This document shows, piece by piece, positions 10,578 through 20,895 of a stretch of 64,000 nucleotides of DNA. The DNA is from Argyresthia goedartella. Taxonomy: Eukaryota; Arthropoda; Insecta; Lepidoptera; Argyresthiidae. The position numbers were made by a program, and so were the translations under genes. Where the stretch lies: NCBI GenBank assembly GCA_949825045.1, contig OX463813.1, positions 372,001 to 436,000 of the forward strand. The letters run 5' to 3'. How positions within the stretch are numbered: the first letter of the stretch is position 1; the number at the start of each line of letters is the position of its first letter. The notes under the pieces are model-generated. The model was given only the letters and a program-made list of their open reading frames with translations, was not told the origin of the DNA and did not search any database.

Positions 10578-10660
10578 CTTGGTTGTGGTGGCACAATTGG
10601 TTTGATATCGGTTGCACAATCTTTAAGTTCTGGGTTCGAATCCACGTTCTGACATTTATG
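10578..10660 (+). repeat. tRNA-derived SINE head
   Basis: Pol III type A-box-like TGGCACAATTGG and a perfect B box GGTTCGAATCC, about 35 bases apart. The acceptor stem and D stem do not pair, so it is not a functional tRNA gene. Confidence 0.6.
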
Positions 10661-11041
10661 TTATTTTGTTTTAGATTTATTTCTTTTGTACGATATCGGT
10701 ACGATAGGGCATGGACGCGGGTATACCCGGGCTTCCCAAGATATCTGCAAACTTGGTTCCGAAGAAGTATACCCGGTTCCCCGGGGGTTCTTTAGAAACA
10801 TCAGAAATTACTTAATTCCGCAATAATAGCATTCAAATCAAGCGAGGGAGAGCCGTAAATGTGTAATTACAAAGTATCGTCGCGCGAGTTTAAAATCAGA
10901 TTTTACGGGATTTTTGAAAATGTACATTTCGTGATTTCGAACTTTAACACTTTAGATAAGGTTCAAATCCTATGAAATAAAATTGATCGTTTTATCAAAC
11001 GCTAGTAACAAGTGGGTTAAGACTGATGCACTCGTCGCACT

Positions 11042-11121
11042 CGTCGCACTCTCGCGCCGCCTTCGCCTGCCCCCCGCGCCATTCGTCGCACTCTCGCGCC
11101 GCCCTCGCCTGCCCCCCGCGT
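11042..11121. repeat. 42-bp GC-rich tandem duplication
   Basis: Two copies of a unit starting CGTCGCACTCTCGCGCCGCC (11042 and 11084), differing at a single base over most of their length. Confidence 0.8.
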
Positions 11122-11428
11122 ACCTTTGTTTTCTTATTTATACTATGCCTTTGTTTTCTCACCATGGGCACTGTGACCATATGTGGCAGTTTCCTGCCTT
11201 TTTGGCAGTATTAAGCAGAGTTTATACGAAGCCAGTCATGCTGGCGCCAGTCCTGCGACAAGCCAGTGTTGGCCTGGCCCCTGTTGTTTAGACGAGGCCA
11301 TTTCATTCGCGGATTTTTCTTCGGGTGTGCACACGTTTGAAGTAAAAAATAATGATTTGCGGCAAAGTCTATTGAAAAAAAAATGTTTAAGGAACATCTC
11401 TGCACTATTAAAAGAAGAGTTGATTGAT

Positions 11429-11806
11429 ATGTTAGAAAAAAAGAAAGCGAAACGACTTTGGATAAGAAAATGGTTAAGCGATAGACCTATAACTGGTGCT
11501 TCTGCCTTGTTGCTGAAACAACTAAGATTAGAAGATCCTTCTGAGTACAGGTTGGCGTTGCGGGTTACTGCTGAAAACTTTGATGAGTTACTTTCACTTA
11601 TACAGAGCTCGATTCAGCGCCAAGACACCCTGATGAGAGATGCATTACCAGCAAAAATAAAATTAGAAGTAACGTTATCGTTCTTAGCAACTGGAATGAG
11701 TTATCGAAGCCTGAGTCATTTTTACCGTGTTTCCAAACCATCTATATCAAAATTCATACCAGAAGTTTGTCGAGCAATCTATGAAGCATTAAAACAGTTT
11801 ATTAAG
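11429..11806 (+). CDS. Harbinger B transposase, exon 1
   Basis: First exon of a HARBI1-like nuclease. The start is the first in-frame ATG inside the element (MLEKKKAKRLWIRKWLSDR). It covers the N-terminal helical region with YRLALRVTAENFDELLSLIQ and LEVTLSFLATGMSYRSLSHF. The exon ends AAG|GTAAGA at 11806/11807. The acceptor TTTTTTTACAG ends at 12594, giving a phase-0 junction with exon 2. The intron of 788 bp holds the last exon of the antisense MADF gene. The frame upstream of 11429 runs into the terminal repeat and is unlikely to be coding. Confidence 0.85.
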
Positions 11807-11880
11807 GTAAGAGTTTATTTATTTACTTAAAATTGAAATAATAAGGCACACATTTTTAAAAATACAACTAACATGTGATA

Positions 11881-12489
11881 TTAAGCCTTATCGAAGGCTT
11901 GTTGAATGACATCACTGTTGTCTACGCTTTCGCCGTAACTTTCATAATTGTATGTAGTTTCTGGGGATACAATATTAGTAGTATACTGGGAACACGAAGA
12001 AGAACATGTCGATGGACTGGGCTCTGGAGGAGGACAGATTGTAGTTGTTGGCAGAGAGTATTGGGGTACTGTGAAGCTTGGAAGAACTTGTGTAGAATTC
12101 CAATTATTTTGCAATTGCATTTGACAAGAATACGCATTCTTGGCTCGTATATCTGTAAGCCTGCATTGTGTCAATATACTCTGTATCTTTTCCTTAGCAA
12201 TGACTGCCTGTTCCTCTGTCAATTGTTTCAATTGTGCCGAGACGCTTTTTCCAAATAGATCTAGTTCTGTTTCTTCAACGCATGTTCTGTCGTTAATTTC
12301 TCTTAAGTCACTTATCATGTTAGATATTTGTGTTAACTTGCTCCGCTTAGGTTTTGTGGGTGGGGTAAATTGTGGTATCTCTTCTGCCGACTCATTTTCT
12401 CCATTTTCAGAGCGTGGAACCAACGATGGTCCTGATTCATTGCTATTCGATGATCCTGGTTCATTGCTATTTGGTGTATCCATGTTATT
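11881..12489 (-). CDS. Harbinger B MADF protein, exon 2
   Basis: Second exon of the accessory DNA-binding protein. It begins after the acceptor TTTAATTACAG (AG at 12491-12490) and ends at a stop at 11881. It encodes a Ser/Pro/Asn-rich low-complexity region followed by a predicted helical stretch containing ISNMISDLREIN and LTEEQAVIAKEKIQSIL, where related proteins have the BESS-like interaction domain. Phase 0 matches exon 1. In PIF/Harbinger elements a Myb- or MADF-type partner is needed for nuclear import and end recognition. The exon lies wholly inside the transposase intron on the other strand. Confidence 0.8.
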   Translation of the reverse strand, partial: NNMDTPNSNEPGSSNSNESGPSLVPRSENGENESAEEIPQFTPPTKPKRSKLTQISNMISDLREINDRTCVEETELDLFGKSVSAQLKQLTEEQAVIAKEKIQSILTQCRLTDIRAKNAYSCQMQLQNNWNSTQVLPSFTVPQYSLPTTTICPPPEPSPSTCSSSCSQYTTNIVSPETTYNYESYGESVDNSDVIQQAFDKA

Positions 12490-12594
12490 CTGTAATTAAA
12501 CAAAATAAATTACTGTAATTGTAATGTTATAGTATGTTTGTGTCTAAAATTGTATTAAATAGGAGAGATTTTAATTACTATCCTTTTTTTACAG

Positions 12595-13359
12595 GTGCCA
12601 AATGCAGAAGAATGGAAAAACATCGAAAGGGGGTTTAAAACACGATGGAATTTTCCCTTATGTTATGGTTCTATAGACGGAAAACATGTGTCAATTAAAG
12701 CTCCTCCTAAAAGTGGAAGTTTATACTTTAATTATAAAAAAACAAGCAGCGTCGTATTGTTAGCTATTGCCGACCACGACTACTGTTTTTCGTACATAGA
12801 TGTCGGCGCATGTGGTAGCGCATCTGATGGAGGAGTTTTTAAGAATTGTTCGATTTACCGAGACCTGGAAAATAACTTATTACCTGACAGTGGAGTCATT
12901 GTAGGAGATGCGGCATTTCCACTAAAGACTTATTTAATGAAGCCGTATCCAGGTGTAAACCTCAGTACAGAAGAAAAAGTTTTTAACTACAGATTATCTC
13001 GGGCAAGACGGATAATCGAAAATGTATTTGGAATCTTAGTTAGTAGATTCCGGGTATTAGAAAAGCCAATACTGACTAACTTGGAAACAGTAGATGCAAT
13101 CGTTTGTGCTTGTTGCGCCCTTCATAATTGGCTACGAAAAAAAACAAGGTCTTACATCACCGTTACTTGTGTTGATAGGGAAGATGAACAGGGAAATTTT
13201 CTGCCCGGTTCATGGAGGAGTCAAATACATGCCCTACAGAGTATTGGCAATCAAGGTAGCAATCATTCAGCAGACACAGCAAGGGAGAAAAGGGACATTT
13301 TGAAAAATATGTTAAATAATGAAGGAAGAGTTCCTTGGCAATTAAATAGCATACATTAA
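12595..13359 (+). CDS. Harbinger B transposase, exon 2 (DDE domain)
   Basis: Carries the complete DDE_Tnp_4 nuclease core: YGSIDGKHVSIKAP (first Asp), VIVGDAAFPLKTYLMKP (second Asp) and SRARRIIENVFGIL (Glu), then ALHNWLRKK. There is no stop or frameshift before the natural end at 13359. Together with exon 1 it gives a protein of about 380 residues, within the normal range for the family. All three catalytic residues are present, so the product could be active. The exon lies wholly inside the intron of the antisense MADF gene. Confidence 0.92.
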   Translation: MPNAEEWKNIERGFKTRWNFPLCYGSIDGKHVSIKAPPKSGSLYFNYKKTSSVVLLAIADHDYCFSYIDVGACGSASDGGVFKNCSIYRDLENNLLPDSGVIVGDAAFPLKTYLMKPYPGVNLSTEEKVFNYRLSRARRIIENVFGILVSRFRVLEKPILTNLETVDAIVCACCALHNWLRKKTRSYITVTCVDREDEQGNFLPGSWRSQIHALQSIGNQGSNHSADTAREKRDILKNMLNNEGRVPWQLNSIH

Positions 13360-13570
13360 CAATCGACCTAGAAAATAAACATTGAAACGAAATTACATTT
13401 AAATGTACATACAAACATACATACACTGATCAAATACATAACCTTCTTTTGTTATGACATGTACCTGACGAGTAGTTGTGTATCTGACAAAACGCGTATC
13501 TGTAAATGGCTTTATAAGTTGCTTAAATGTAAATTTCGTTTAAAATAAATAATAATGTGATTTTACTTAC

Positions 13571-13909
13571 TATGGTTTTTCTCCTTATAGTAATCGGCTT
13601 TACAAACGAATCATATTCATCAAACCATTTTGCCTTTGGCTTATAAACGCTCCCCCCAGCCCCAGACCTCGTAGATTTTTCGATTTTGTCGAGTTCCAAG
13701 TAGTAAGTATTTCGAATACTTTTGATTTTTGATTTAACTTCATTGATAGTAAATCCATCTATATTCATTCCTAGACGAAGTTGTCCTAGTGCTGCAGTGC
13801 GCATTTCTTTATTTTTGTATGCATCACAACGTTTATCCCACAAGCATTCGTGCTCTCTATAAAGTTGTACGAATTTTAAAGTATCCTCTTCATTGAATTT
13901 TCTCGACAT
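13571..13909 (-). CDS. Harbinger B MADF protein, exon 1
   Basis: 113 codons starting MSRKFNEEDTLKFVQLYREH and ending at the donor GTAAGT (13570 downward). The domain reads CLWDKRCDAYKNKEMRTAAL, then INEVKSKIKSIRNTY and KWFDEYDSFV, the order seen in MADF (Myb/SANT-like) domains. An alternative in-frame Met lies 13 codons upstream (13948). The intron to exon 2 is 1081 bp and contains transposase exon 2. Whole protein is about 315 residues. Confidence 0.85.
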
Positions 13910-14059
13910 TTTGTCGCAGAGTTCCGAACAAAAAACTAAAACATACACACCGTATAGACGTTCGCCAGTGACTGCGAGAAGCGTCTACACGTGTCGCTGG
14001 CGCTGGCGCGGGGGTCGAGGGGTATGCGGGCGGAGGTCACTGGCTAGAAAAATAGGCCG

Positions 14060-14192
14060 GCGCTCTATTCACGCCAGCGTTGACTGCCAGCGCTGGCTTG
14101 GCTTGAAAAACTGTTTACACAAGGCAAATGCCACGCCAGCGCTGGCTGCCAGTCTTATTGGCAGCCAGCGTTGGCTTCGTATAAACTAGGCT
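14060..14192. repeat. Harbinger B right subterminal palindrome cluster
   Basis: At least four copies of GCCAGCGYTGGC-like half or full palindromes within 130 bp of the right end; looser copies (GCCAGTCATGCTGGCGCC) occur near the left end. These are plausible binding sites for the transposase or its MADF partner; that role is inference. Confidence 0.6.
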
Positions 14193-15017
14193 TTAGTCCA
14201 GTAAATTAACCTCTGGCAGATTATAGTGACGTTTTATGAAACTGGCAGTTTGTGGCAGTATTTCACGAAATTAAAATTTGAGAGAAAAAGTACCCAATTT
14301 TGAAATGGCCACATCCACATTACCTGTAGTATGGGACTGGGACTCCCCTTTGTAACTTTTGTGTTTATAGTTCATTCAATTATGAATCGTAACATAATAT
14401 GTCAATTTTTTTTAGTATAATTACTGCACAACATTTGATTACTTTTATTTCTGACTTCTTCGAAACCATTCACTTAATTTTTTCAAAGCCAATATTTGGC
14501 TGATAAAAATACTTCTTCTCAACTTTTGTAGTATGAATAGTTTTAATGACAACTTACTGAAACTTCCTTTTGTGTTTTCAAGTTGGAAGTATTAAAGTTT
14601 TCAAGTTTCTGTTTTTTACTTTTCTAGTTGCGGAATTCATTAGTTTCAGCTTGACGCTCAATAGGGAATTTTGTCAGGCAAAATAAGTATTTTTGTCTAT
14701 CAAAAACTAGATTTACGGTCATTTAAATACTACCATTTAAAATGTCGGCATCTTTTCGGTATTTTATTCGGAAAATGTGGCAGTGTTTGACATTAATTTA
14801 ATATCATGATAACTATGACTGATTAGTAAGCTAATAAATGTTGATTTATTATAATTTACCAACTTGATTTAATATAATTTAACAAATAATCTTCAGTTAA
14901 TCTGTGATTTATTTGATCATACATTTATTTATCAGTCGGAATCGGGAGAACCGGGATACCCAGGTCCGACTGCTTCTAGAACCGGGTATCAAAAATTTTA
15001 ACCGTAAGCGTGCCCTA

Positions 15018-15258
15018 GTATGGAGATATGAAAGATATGATATAACGTCAGTTAAATGTACTTAAGATAAATTCCTTATCTTATTGCTACGGCTTAGGTA
15101 CTCATGGTTAGTATCGGATTTCAGTAAACAATAAACTACTAATAAATAAAACGGTACTAAAGCCAATCTGGACAGCTGTGGGGAAAAGCTAGTAACCTTC
15201 ATAATTTCTTTATGGCATACAAATCATATAAAAAGTAAGGGTTACATAAAAATAGTGT
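15018..15258. other. Unassigned intronic or spacer DNA
   Basis: No gene or repeat recognised. Confidence 0.4.
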
Positions 15259-15310
15259 ACAAAGGCGAGCGTATCTCTAATAAGAGATCTCTTCCAGCAA
15301 ACCAGGTTAA
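15259..15310 (-). repeat. RTE-like LINE 3' UTR fragment
   Basis: GTACAAAGGCGAGCGTATCT, then GAGATCTCTTCCAGCAAACC. The same sequence occurs in inverse orientation at 48842-48890 inside a LINE 3' end. It is a short remnant of that family. Confidence 0.55.
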
Positions 15311-15474
15311 GATGGGAAAGGTTATTTGCTGAGCAGGGGTAGACCTATGTGTGCAACATAATATACCTAATATAACGAAATAAACGAATACTTACAAACA
15401 TATTAAAAAATAAAATAAATTATGTGAGTACATACTATTAACTAAATACTTATAATATACTATTGCTATAATAT

Positions 15475-16834
15475 AAAACTCAAAACTCAAAACTCAAAAC
15501 GTTTATTCTGTAAATAGGCCACAAGGGCACTTTCACATGTCATTTCATTTCATTTTTTACAGAACATTTGGTATTATTATCATATTATCAGAAAAAAAAA
15601 AAGTACTTAATTATTGTTTCTGAGAGATGTAAAGAGTCTCAAATGTCATAATAAAATAATTAAAATATAAATAACAGAGATGTATAGTCTCTTTAGTCAA
15701 TAATACAATGATAATAGGAGATGTAAATGGTCCCCACAGTCAAGTGTTGTATAATTAAATTAATCTTTGGAGGTGTAAAAGGCCTCCAAGTGTCCAGTAA
15801 AAGAAACTCTGGCAGTGAGGATGCTCACAATTAATTAGAACAATTCAGTCCCAAGCATTTTTATCGTCTATGTACTCTTTAATACTGTAGTAAGCTTTAG
15901 AAATAAGCCTTTGCTTGATGTATTTCTTGAACTTATTAATTGATAGATCTGTCAAAGTGCTTGGGAGTTTATTGTAAAATCTTACACAATTACCCTTGAA
16001 CGAGTTTTTTATTTTATGGAGCCGAGTAGTGGGCACTGCAAGTTTGTCCTTGTTTCTAGTATTAAAGTTATGTATATCACAGTTTCTTCGAAAGTTAACA
16101 ATGTTCTTATGGACATACATAATATTCTCGTAAATATATTGACTATGGACTGTCAATATATTTACTTCTTTAAACTTATTTCTAAGAGAATCTCTATTAT
16201 TCATTTTATAAATCGCACGAACAGCCCGCTTTTGCAGCACAAAAATAGTATTTATGTCAGCAGCACTGCCCCAGAGCAGAATACCGTAGGACATAATACT
16301 ATGAAAATAACTAAAATAAACTAATCTGGCTGTTTTTAAATCTGTCAAGTGACGGATTTTCCTGCATGCAAAAGCTGCAGAGCTCAGTCTGTTCGATAGC
16401 TTATCAATATGTGGACCCCATTGGAGTTTGGAATCCAACGTTATACCTAGAAACACTGTGCTGGTTACCAATTCCAATTCCTCATTTTTAATTGTTATAC
16501 ATGTCTGATTATTTTTAACGTTAGTAGTAAGAAACTTAACACATTTAGTCTTTTTCTCATTTAATAGCAAATTATTAACATTAAACCAATTTACCACTCT
16601 TGATATGGTATTGTTCACGTGATCATCAGTAGCGTGTTGGTTTCGCTTTGTTTTAAAAATAAGTGAGGTGTCATCAGCAAACAGTACCATATCATGACAG
16701 TCCCTTCCTAGATAGGGTAAGTCGTTTATATAGATGAGGAATAGGAAGGGTCCCAATATTGAGCCCTGTGGCACGCCCAAAGAAACCAATGATCCTGGTG
16801 ATCGTTCTCCGTTACGTCTACCCTTATACACTAA
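15475..16834 (-). pseudogene. CR1-like LINE 2, 5'-truncated, RT C-terminal half
   Basis: A single 328-codon frame (16831-15845) encodes the second half of a CR1/jockey-type reverse transcriptase: GVPQGSILGPFLFLIYINDL, MVLFADDTSLIF (catalytic FADD), VFLGITLDSKLQWGPHID and YGILLWGSAADIN. It ends in the thumb and connection region with FKKYIKQRLISKAYYSIKEY. A 3' UTR follows, ending in a tandem heptamer tail (AAAACTC repeats on the plus strand, 15475-15500). The endonuclease and the first RT blocks are missing, as in ordinary 5'-truncated copies. The frame that remains is open, so the copy is fairly recent. It sits in the intron between exons A and B of the Myb/SANT gene. Confidence 0.85.
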
Positions 16835-17198
16835 TAAATACTTATATGTAATTATGTATACTCCCTATAATTCAAAAGAGAGAGGTAATGCTTCTACACA
16901 CGACTTTTAAATATATTCAGAGTAGGACTGTCCCTGATGGTGCAGGGGAGTTCATTCCACTTTAATGTGGAAATCCTGCAACGACACCATAACAACATCT
17001 TAAAGCCTCAAAGAAGTACTCAAGCAGATACAAATGCCAACAATCAAGGAAGAAGTAAATCACACGACAAAAGGGATAAATACCAAAACGAGGTGGTATC
17101 AGCGCTAGGCACACTCCCTTCAAAAATAAATTTGAACAGGAAACATATGATCCAACTGAAACCTTACTAGGCAAACCAACGATGAAAAGGACTGCCTA
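16835..17198. other. Unassigned intronic DNA
   Basis: No gene recognised; the ORFs here show no known motif. Confidence 0.4.
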
Positions 17199-17396
17199 AA
17201 GTCAGACCGCCGAGTTGAAGGAATTTCGTACATTGACCCCTAGCTACTTGTCTCTTTCGCTCAATTCGTTCGTAAATTATATTGTCGTCGCGCTCGCACA
17301 GTTCAATTGTGAGCATGACGGCAATATCACGCGAGCGAAACAGACAAGTAGCTACGGGGCAATGTACGAAATTCCTTCTACTCGGCAATCGGACTT
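17199..17396. mobile_element. 198-bp MITE with ~60-bp inverted repeats
   Basis: Nearly two thirds of the element is inverted repeat: AAGTCAGACCGCCGAGTTGA on the left is matched by the complement of the right end, through GAAGGAATTTCGTACATTG and TAGCTACTTGTCT. TA flanks both ends (17197-17198, 17397-17398), suggesting a Tc1/mariner-type MITE. Non-coding. Confidence 0.85.
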
Positions 17397-17507
17397 TATC
17401 ACGCCCTAAAATCAAATACAAAAATTGCTAACAGAGTTGACTCATATCGCAAGTTAGCATAAACATAAGAAAAAAACTAATTGGTACAATGTTTACGTAG
17501 CAACTAC

Positions 17508-17543
17508 CTTCAACCATCGCTCAGCAGTCTTCCTAGGTCCCGA
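17508..17543 (-). CDS. Myb/SANT-like gene, exon A distal part
   Basis: A 36-bp coding remnant reading SGPRKTAERWLK, then the donor GTAGTT at 17507. This block follows directly on the WHDPSKILN segment encoded at 22720 in Myb/SANT-like proteins of this type (LN..GP+K....W pattern). LINE 3 lies between the two parts, so one exon has been split. Phase 0 at the donor agrees with exon B at 9951. Confidence 0.55.
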
Positions 17544-17973
17544 CTGTATACCAATTCAATTCAATTCAATTTGTTTATTGCAATAAATTACACGTTAGAT
17601 GGAGGTGTTACAGTTCGCATCACTTAGATACAATGTTATTTTACCCTTAAGGTGTAGCAATTAGTATAAAAAATAAGTATTTACATGAAAAAATATGTAC
17701 ACAACAACATTCATCCTCATTTAAAGTAAAATAACTCGCCTATAATTAATTAATAGTAAAATAGAAAACTGTGGTCATTTGATATTAATTTATTGGTCAT
17801 AATAATAATGTCAGTCATAATAATTAGGAGATAATTTCAAAATGTACATACACACACAGGATTCCATGTCAAAATTATTAAGTTCACTTAGGCTATGAGG
17901 ACACACATGATCATCAAAAGTTTCCCTAGTGCTACAGTTAATTGCATTTAAAATAAGTTATAGGTCATAATAA

Positions 17974-20869
17974 TCAGTCTGAATTAGGAGATAATTTCAA
18001 AATGTCATATACACATGATTCAATGTCAAAATTACAAAATTCACTTAAGCTGTAAGGACATATAAACACCAAAAGTTTTTTTAGTGCTATAAAAAATTTA
18101 CGATATTCTAAGACTACTAAGGCTTCTGGTAACTTATTGTAAACCTTTATGGCTATCATTTTTGTTCCCCGAGAGAAGGTAGTAGTTCTACATTGAGGAA
18201 CTTCTAGTTTTTTATGATTTCTTTCGTTCAGACGATTGCTGACACCAGGTGGTCTTTGAGGGAATTTTTCAGGGTGACGTCTGACCAATTTACACAACTC
18301 AATTATATATAACCCTGTTATAGTGTGTAGCTTAAGTTTTTTAAAAGAATCCCTGCACGAATCTCTGTTACTACCAACGTTATCCAAAATACGGACGCAT
18401 CTCTTTTGTAGGACGAAAATTTTATTTACGTCTATACTATTTCCCCACATTGCTAGTCCATAGAGGGTTCTAGATTGGAAGAAGGTGAAGTATGCCTGCA
18501 AGGCGGCTTTTTTTGTAGCTATTTTGTAAAGCGATCGTAATGCGTAGCAGAAGCTACTGAGTTTGTTCTCTAGGATCTCAATGTGTTTTTTCCAGTTTAG
18601 GTTTTCGTCGGTATATATTCCTAGGAACCTGGCATTTGGAACTAATTCAATATTTTTTTGGTCTAGCTTTAAGTTTAAGTTTATAGGTTTAGTGTTGTAA
18701 TTTCTGAAATGAATCAACTGTGTTTTGTTAGCATTTGTGTTAAGGTTAAGTTTTGGTGACTGATTCTGAAATCACATTCGAAAGGATTTCATTTTGGTCT
18801 CCTTGGAATTAAAAAAAAACAGATACATCGTCAGCAAACATAACAACTTTATCGTTTACGATTTTAGGTAGGTGGTTTACATACAAGAGAAAAAGTATAG
18901 GGCCTAGTATGCTACCCTGTGGCACTCCTCTGCCTATGTTTAATGTCTCAGATTCAATATTCAACATGGTTTTGGATTTATCCAAGATAGGCAAAACCAC
19001 GCTTTGCTGTCTACTTTCCAAGTACGATCTGAACCATTTATTTGTTTCTCCCCTGATTCCATACCTATCCATTATATCAAGTAGGATGTTGTGATTTACA
19101 TGGTCGAAGGCCTTTGACAGATCTAGTAAGACAGATATAACATTTTCCTTACGATCCAAACTTTCTGCCACAAAGTCACACATATCAAAAATTGCATCTG
19201 CTGTGGAGACACCCTCCCTAAAACCAAATTGCTCAGGTGATAAGATATTATTCAATGACAGGAAAGCTCCGAGTCTGTGTCCCATTACCTTTTCAAATAT
19301 TTTTGATAGTGTCAGAAGGAGAGATAAGGGCCTATAGTTGTTAATGTCTAACTTATCGCCTTTTTTGTGGATCGGTCTAACTTGGGCCTTTTTGAGCCTT
19401 TGGGGAAAGACACCTTCACTTAAGGATTTGTTTATGATAAATTGTAGTGGCTTTGCTACGGTTTCAAAGATAAATTTTATTACACAGGCTGGTATATGGT
19501 CATATCCGCAAGACATTTTGTTTTTAAGCGAACAGATAGTCTTTGTCAACTCATCCATAGACAGTGGTCTGACAAACATCGATTCTCGCGTAAATTGTGG
19601 TAATTCACAGCTTTCAGCAACATTACAATGTTGCGGTGGAACACTAACAGTATTCGTAAAGAAAATATTGAAAAGATCAGGCGCATCATAATCGGATTTA
19701 GTGGTGTTATCACCATCTGAGAGTCCAGTGAAACCATTTATTTCCACCGATCTTTTTCCTTTTACACTTTTGTTCACTAGTTGCCATGTAGTTTTGATTA
19801 TGTCATTAGACTTTATTATCTTTTTCTCATGATAGTTTTTTTTTGCTATTGATACAACCCTGTTTAATATTGAACAATACAGCCTATAATGATTTATCAG
19901 AGCTTCATCTTTATTTTTAGTTTTTTTCATCCTGATAAACAATTCCCTTTTCGTTTTGCAGGACTTTTTGATTCCCTGTGAGACCCAACCAGTATCAGTT
20001 TTGTTGTCAACATTATTTTTGACGCGAATGAGGGGGCAATTTACCTCAAAAGCACTTAAGAGGACATCGTGAAAGCAGTCAAATGCTGCATCGCAGTTTG
20101 ACTGTTTATATACATCCTCCCACGACTCGTTAGCCAGCTGGCTTTTTAAGTTCAGGAGATTATCGTTTTTCATATTTCTGACCACGGTGAAGTACACCGA
20201 TTTTACTTTCATTGGAACACTTATAGTAGCACATTGTAACGTGTGATCAGACAAGCCGACTTCAATTACATTTGCGTCATGCAGGGGCATATTTGATATA
20301 ATGTTATCGATACACGTGCTACTGTGCTGCGTAATGCGAGTTGGCTCGTATATATATCTTGTCATATTAAAGGACTCCAATAGGCAAATGAATTCTTTAG
20401 ATTCCGGATCATTAATCATTAAGTTGATGTTGAAGTCTCCACAGATTATAACCTTTCGCTCTTTGTGTTTTTGTATAATGTTTAGAATGGTGTCCATGTT
20501 TTCTATAAAATTATCGTTTCTGTCCTTCTTTGGTCTGTAAATGCAAAGAACAAAGGTACCGGCTAATTCAATACCACATACTTCTAGAATATATGGTATC
20601 GACATCTCCTGAATTTTTGGTACGTCTTTACATACTAAATTGTTCCTAACAAAAACAGCTGAACCCCCCTTAGAAGTTCTTTTCTTGCGGCAGTAACTAG
20701 CCGCCAGTTTGAAACCAGAAATATTAACTATTTGTAGATCTTCTATTATTCTATGGTGTTCTGTGATGCAGAGTATTTGAATGTTTTTTCCTTCCAAGCT
20801 ATTTAACCAAATTTCGAGTAGTGATACCTTTTTGTCATTTAAACTTTGAATGTTTATGTGTGCTATCAT
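17974..20869 (-). pseudogene. LINE 3 ORF2: endonuclease and reverse transcriptase
   Basis: The main frame (20869-18809, 686 codons) begins with an APE-type endonuclease: HINIQSLNDK, ILCITEHHR, VIICGDFNIN and VGLSDHTLQC. The reverse transcriptase follows: AQVRPIHKKGDKLDINNYRP, EQFGFREGVSTADAI, LLDLSKAFDHVNHNIL, RGVPQGSILGPILFLLYVN and VVMFADDVSVFF. The frame is lost at a run of nine A on plus (18811-18819) just after the catalytic FADD block. After a further shift it resumes in 18717-17974 with ARFLGIYTDENLNWKKHIE and LYGLAMWGNSIDVN. Apart from these indels the protein is full length (about 950 residues), so the copy was complete when inserted. Confidence 0.88.
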
Positions 20870-20895
20870 ACTTGCGCTTCTATTATCTTGTCTTA

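Larger units (their letters stand above)
11214..14192 (+). mobile_element. PIF/Harbinger element B, apparently intact
   Basis: The 2979-bp element is bounded by AGCAGAGTTTATACGAAGCC on the left and the matching complement (AGCCTAGTTTATACGAAGCC) on the right. TTA duplications flank it (11211-11213, 14193-14195). It carries a two-exon transposase on the plus strand and a two-exon MADF gene on the minus strand, both open. The right subterminal region repeats the palindrome GCCAGCGCTGGC and variants. It is inserted in the hAT-like element at 10705-15017. Confidence 0.92.
10705..15017. mobile_element. hAT-like non-autonomous element hosting Harbinger B
   Basis: The left terminus TAGGGCATG and the complement of the right terminus TAGGGCACG match. 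Both subterminal regions carry AACCGGG and GGGTATACCCGG-type motifs in inverted orientation. Without the nested Harbinger B it would be about 1.33 kb and non-coding. I could not identify an exact 8-bp duplication, so the boundaries are provisional. The AT-rich right arm (14196-14930) holds no gene. Confidence 0.45.

Noticed and set aside
10578..10660. Functional tRNA gene
   Set aside because: Only the A- and B-box-like motifs are present; acceptor and D stems do not pair.
10705..15017. Exact 8-bp hAT target duplication
   Set aside because: Flanks CGGTACGA and GTATGGAG do not match, so the element is called only tentatively.
17974..18717. Separate gene
   Set aside because: It is the C-terminal continuation of the LINE 3 reverse transcriptase after frameshifts.
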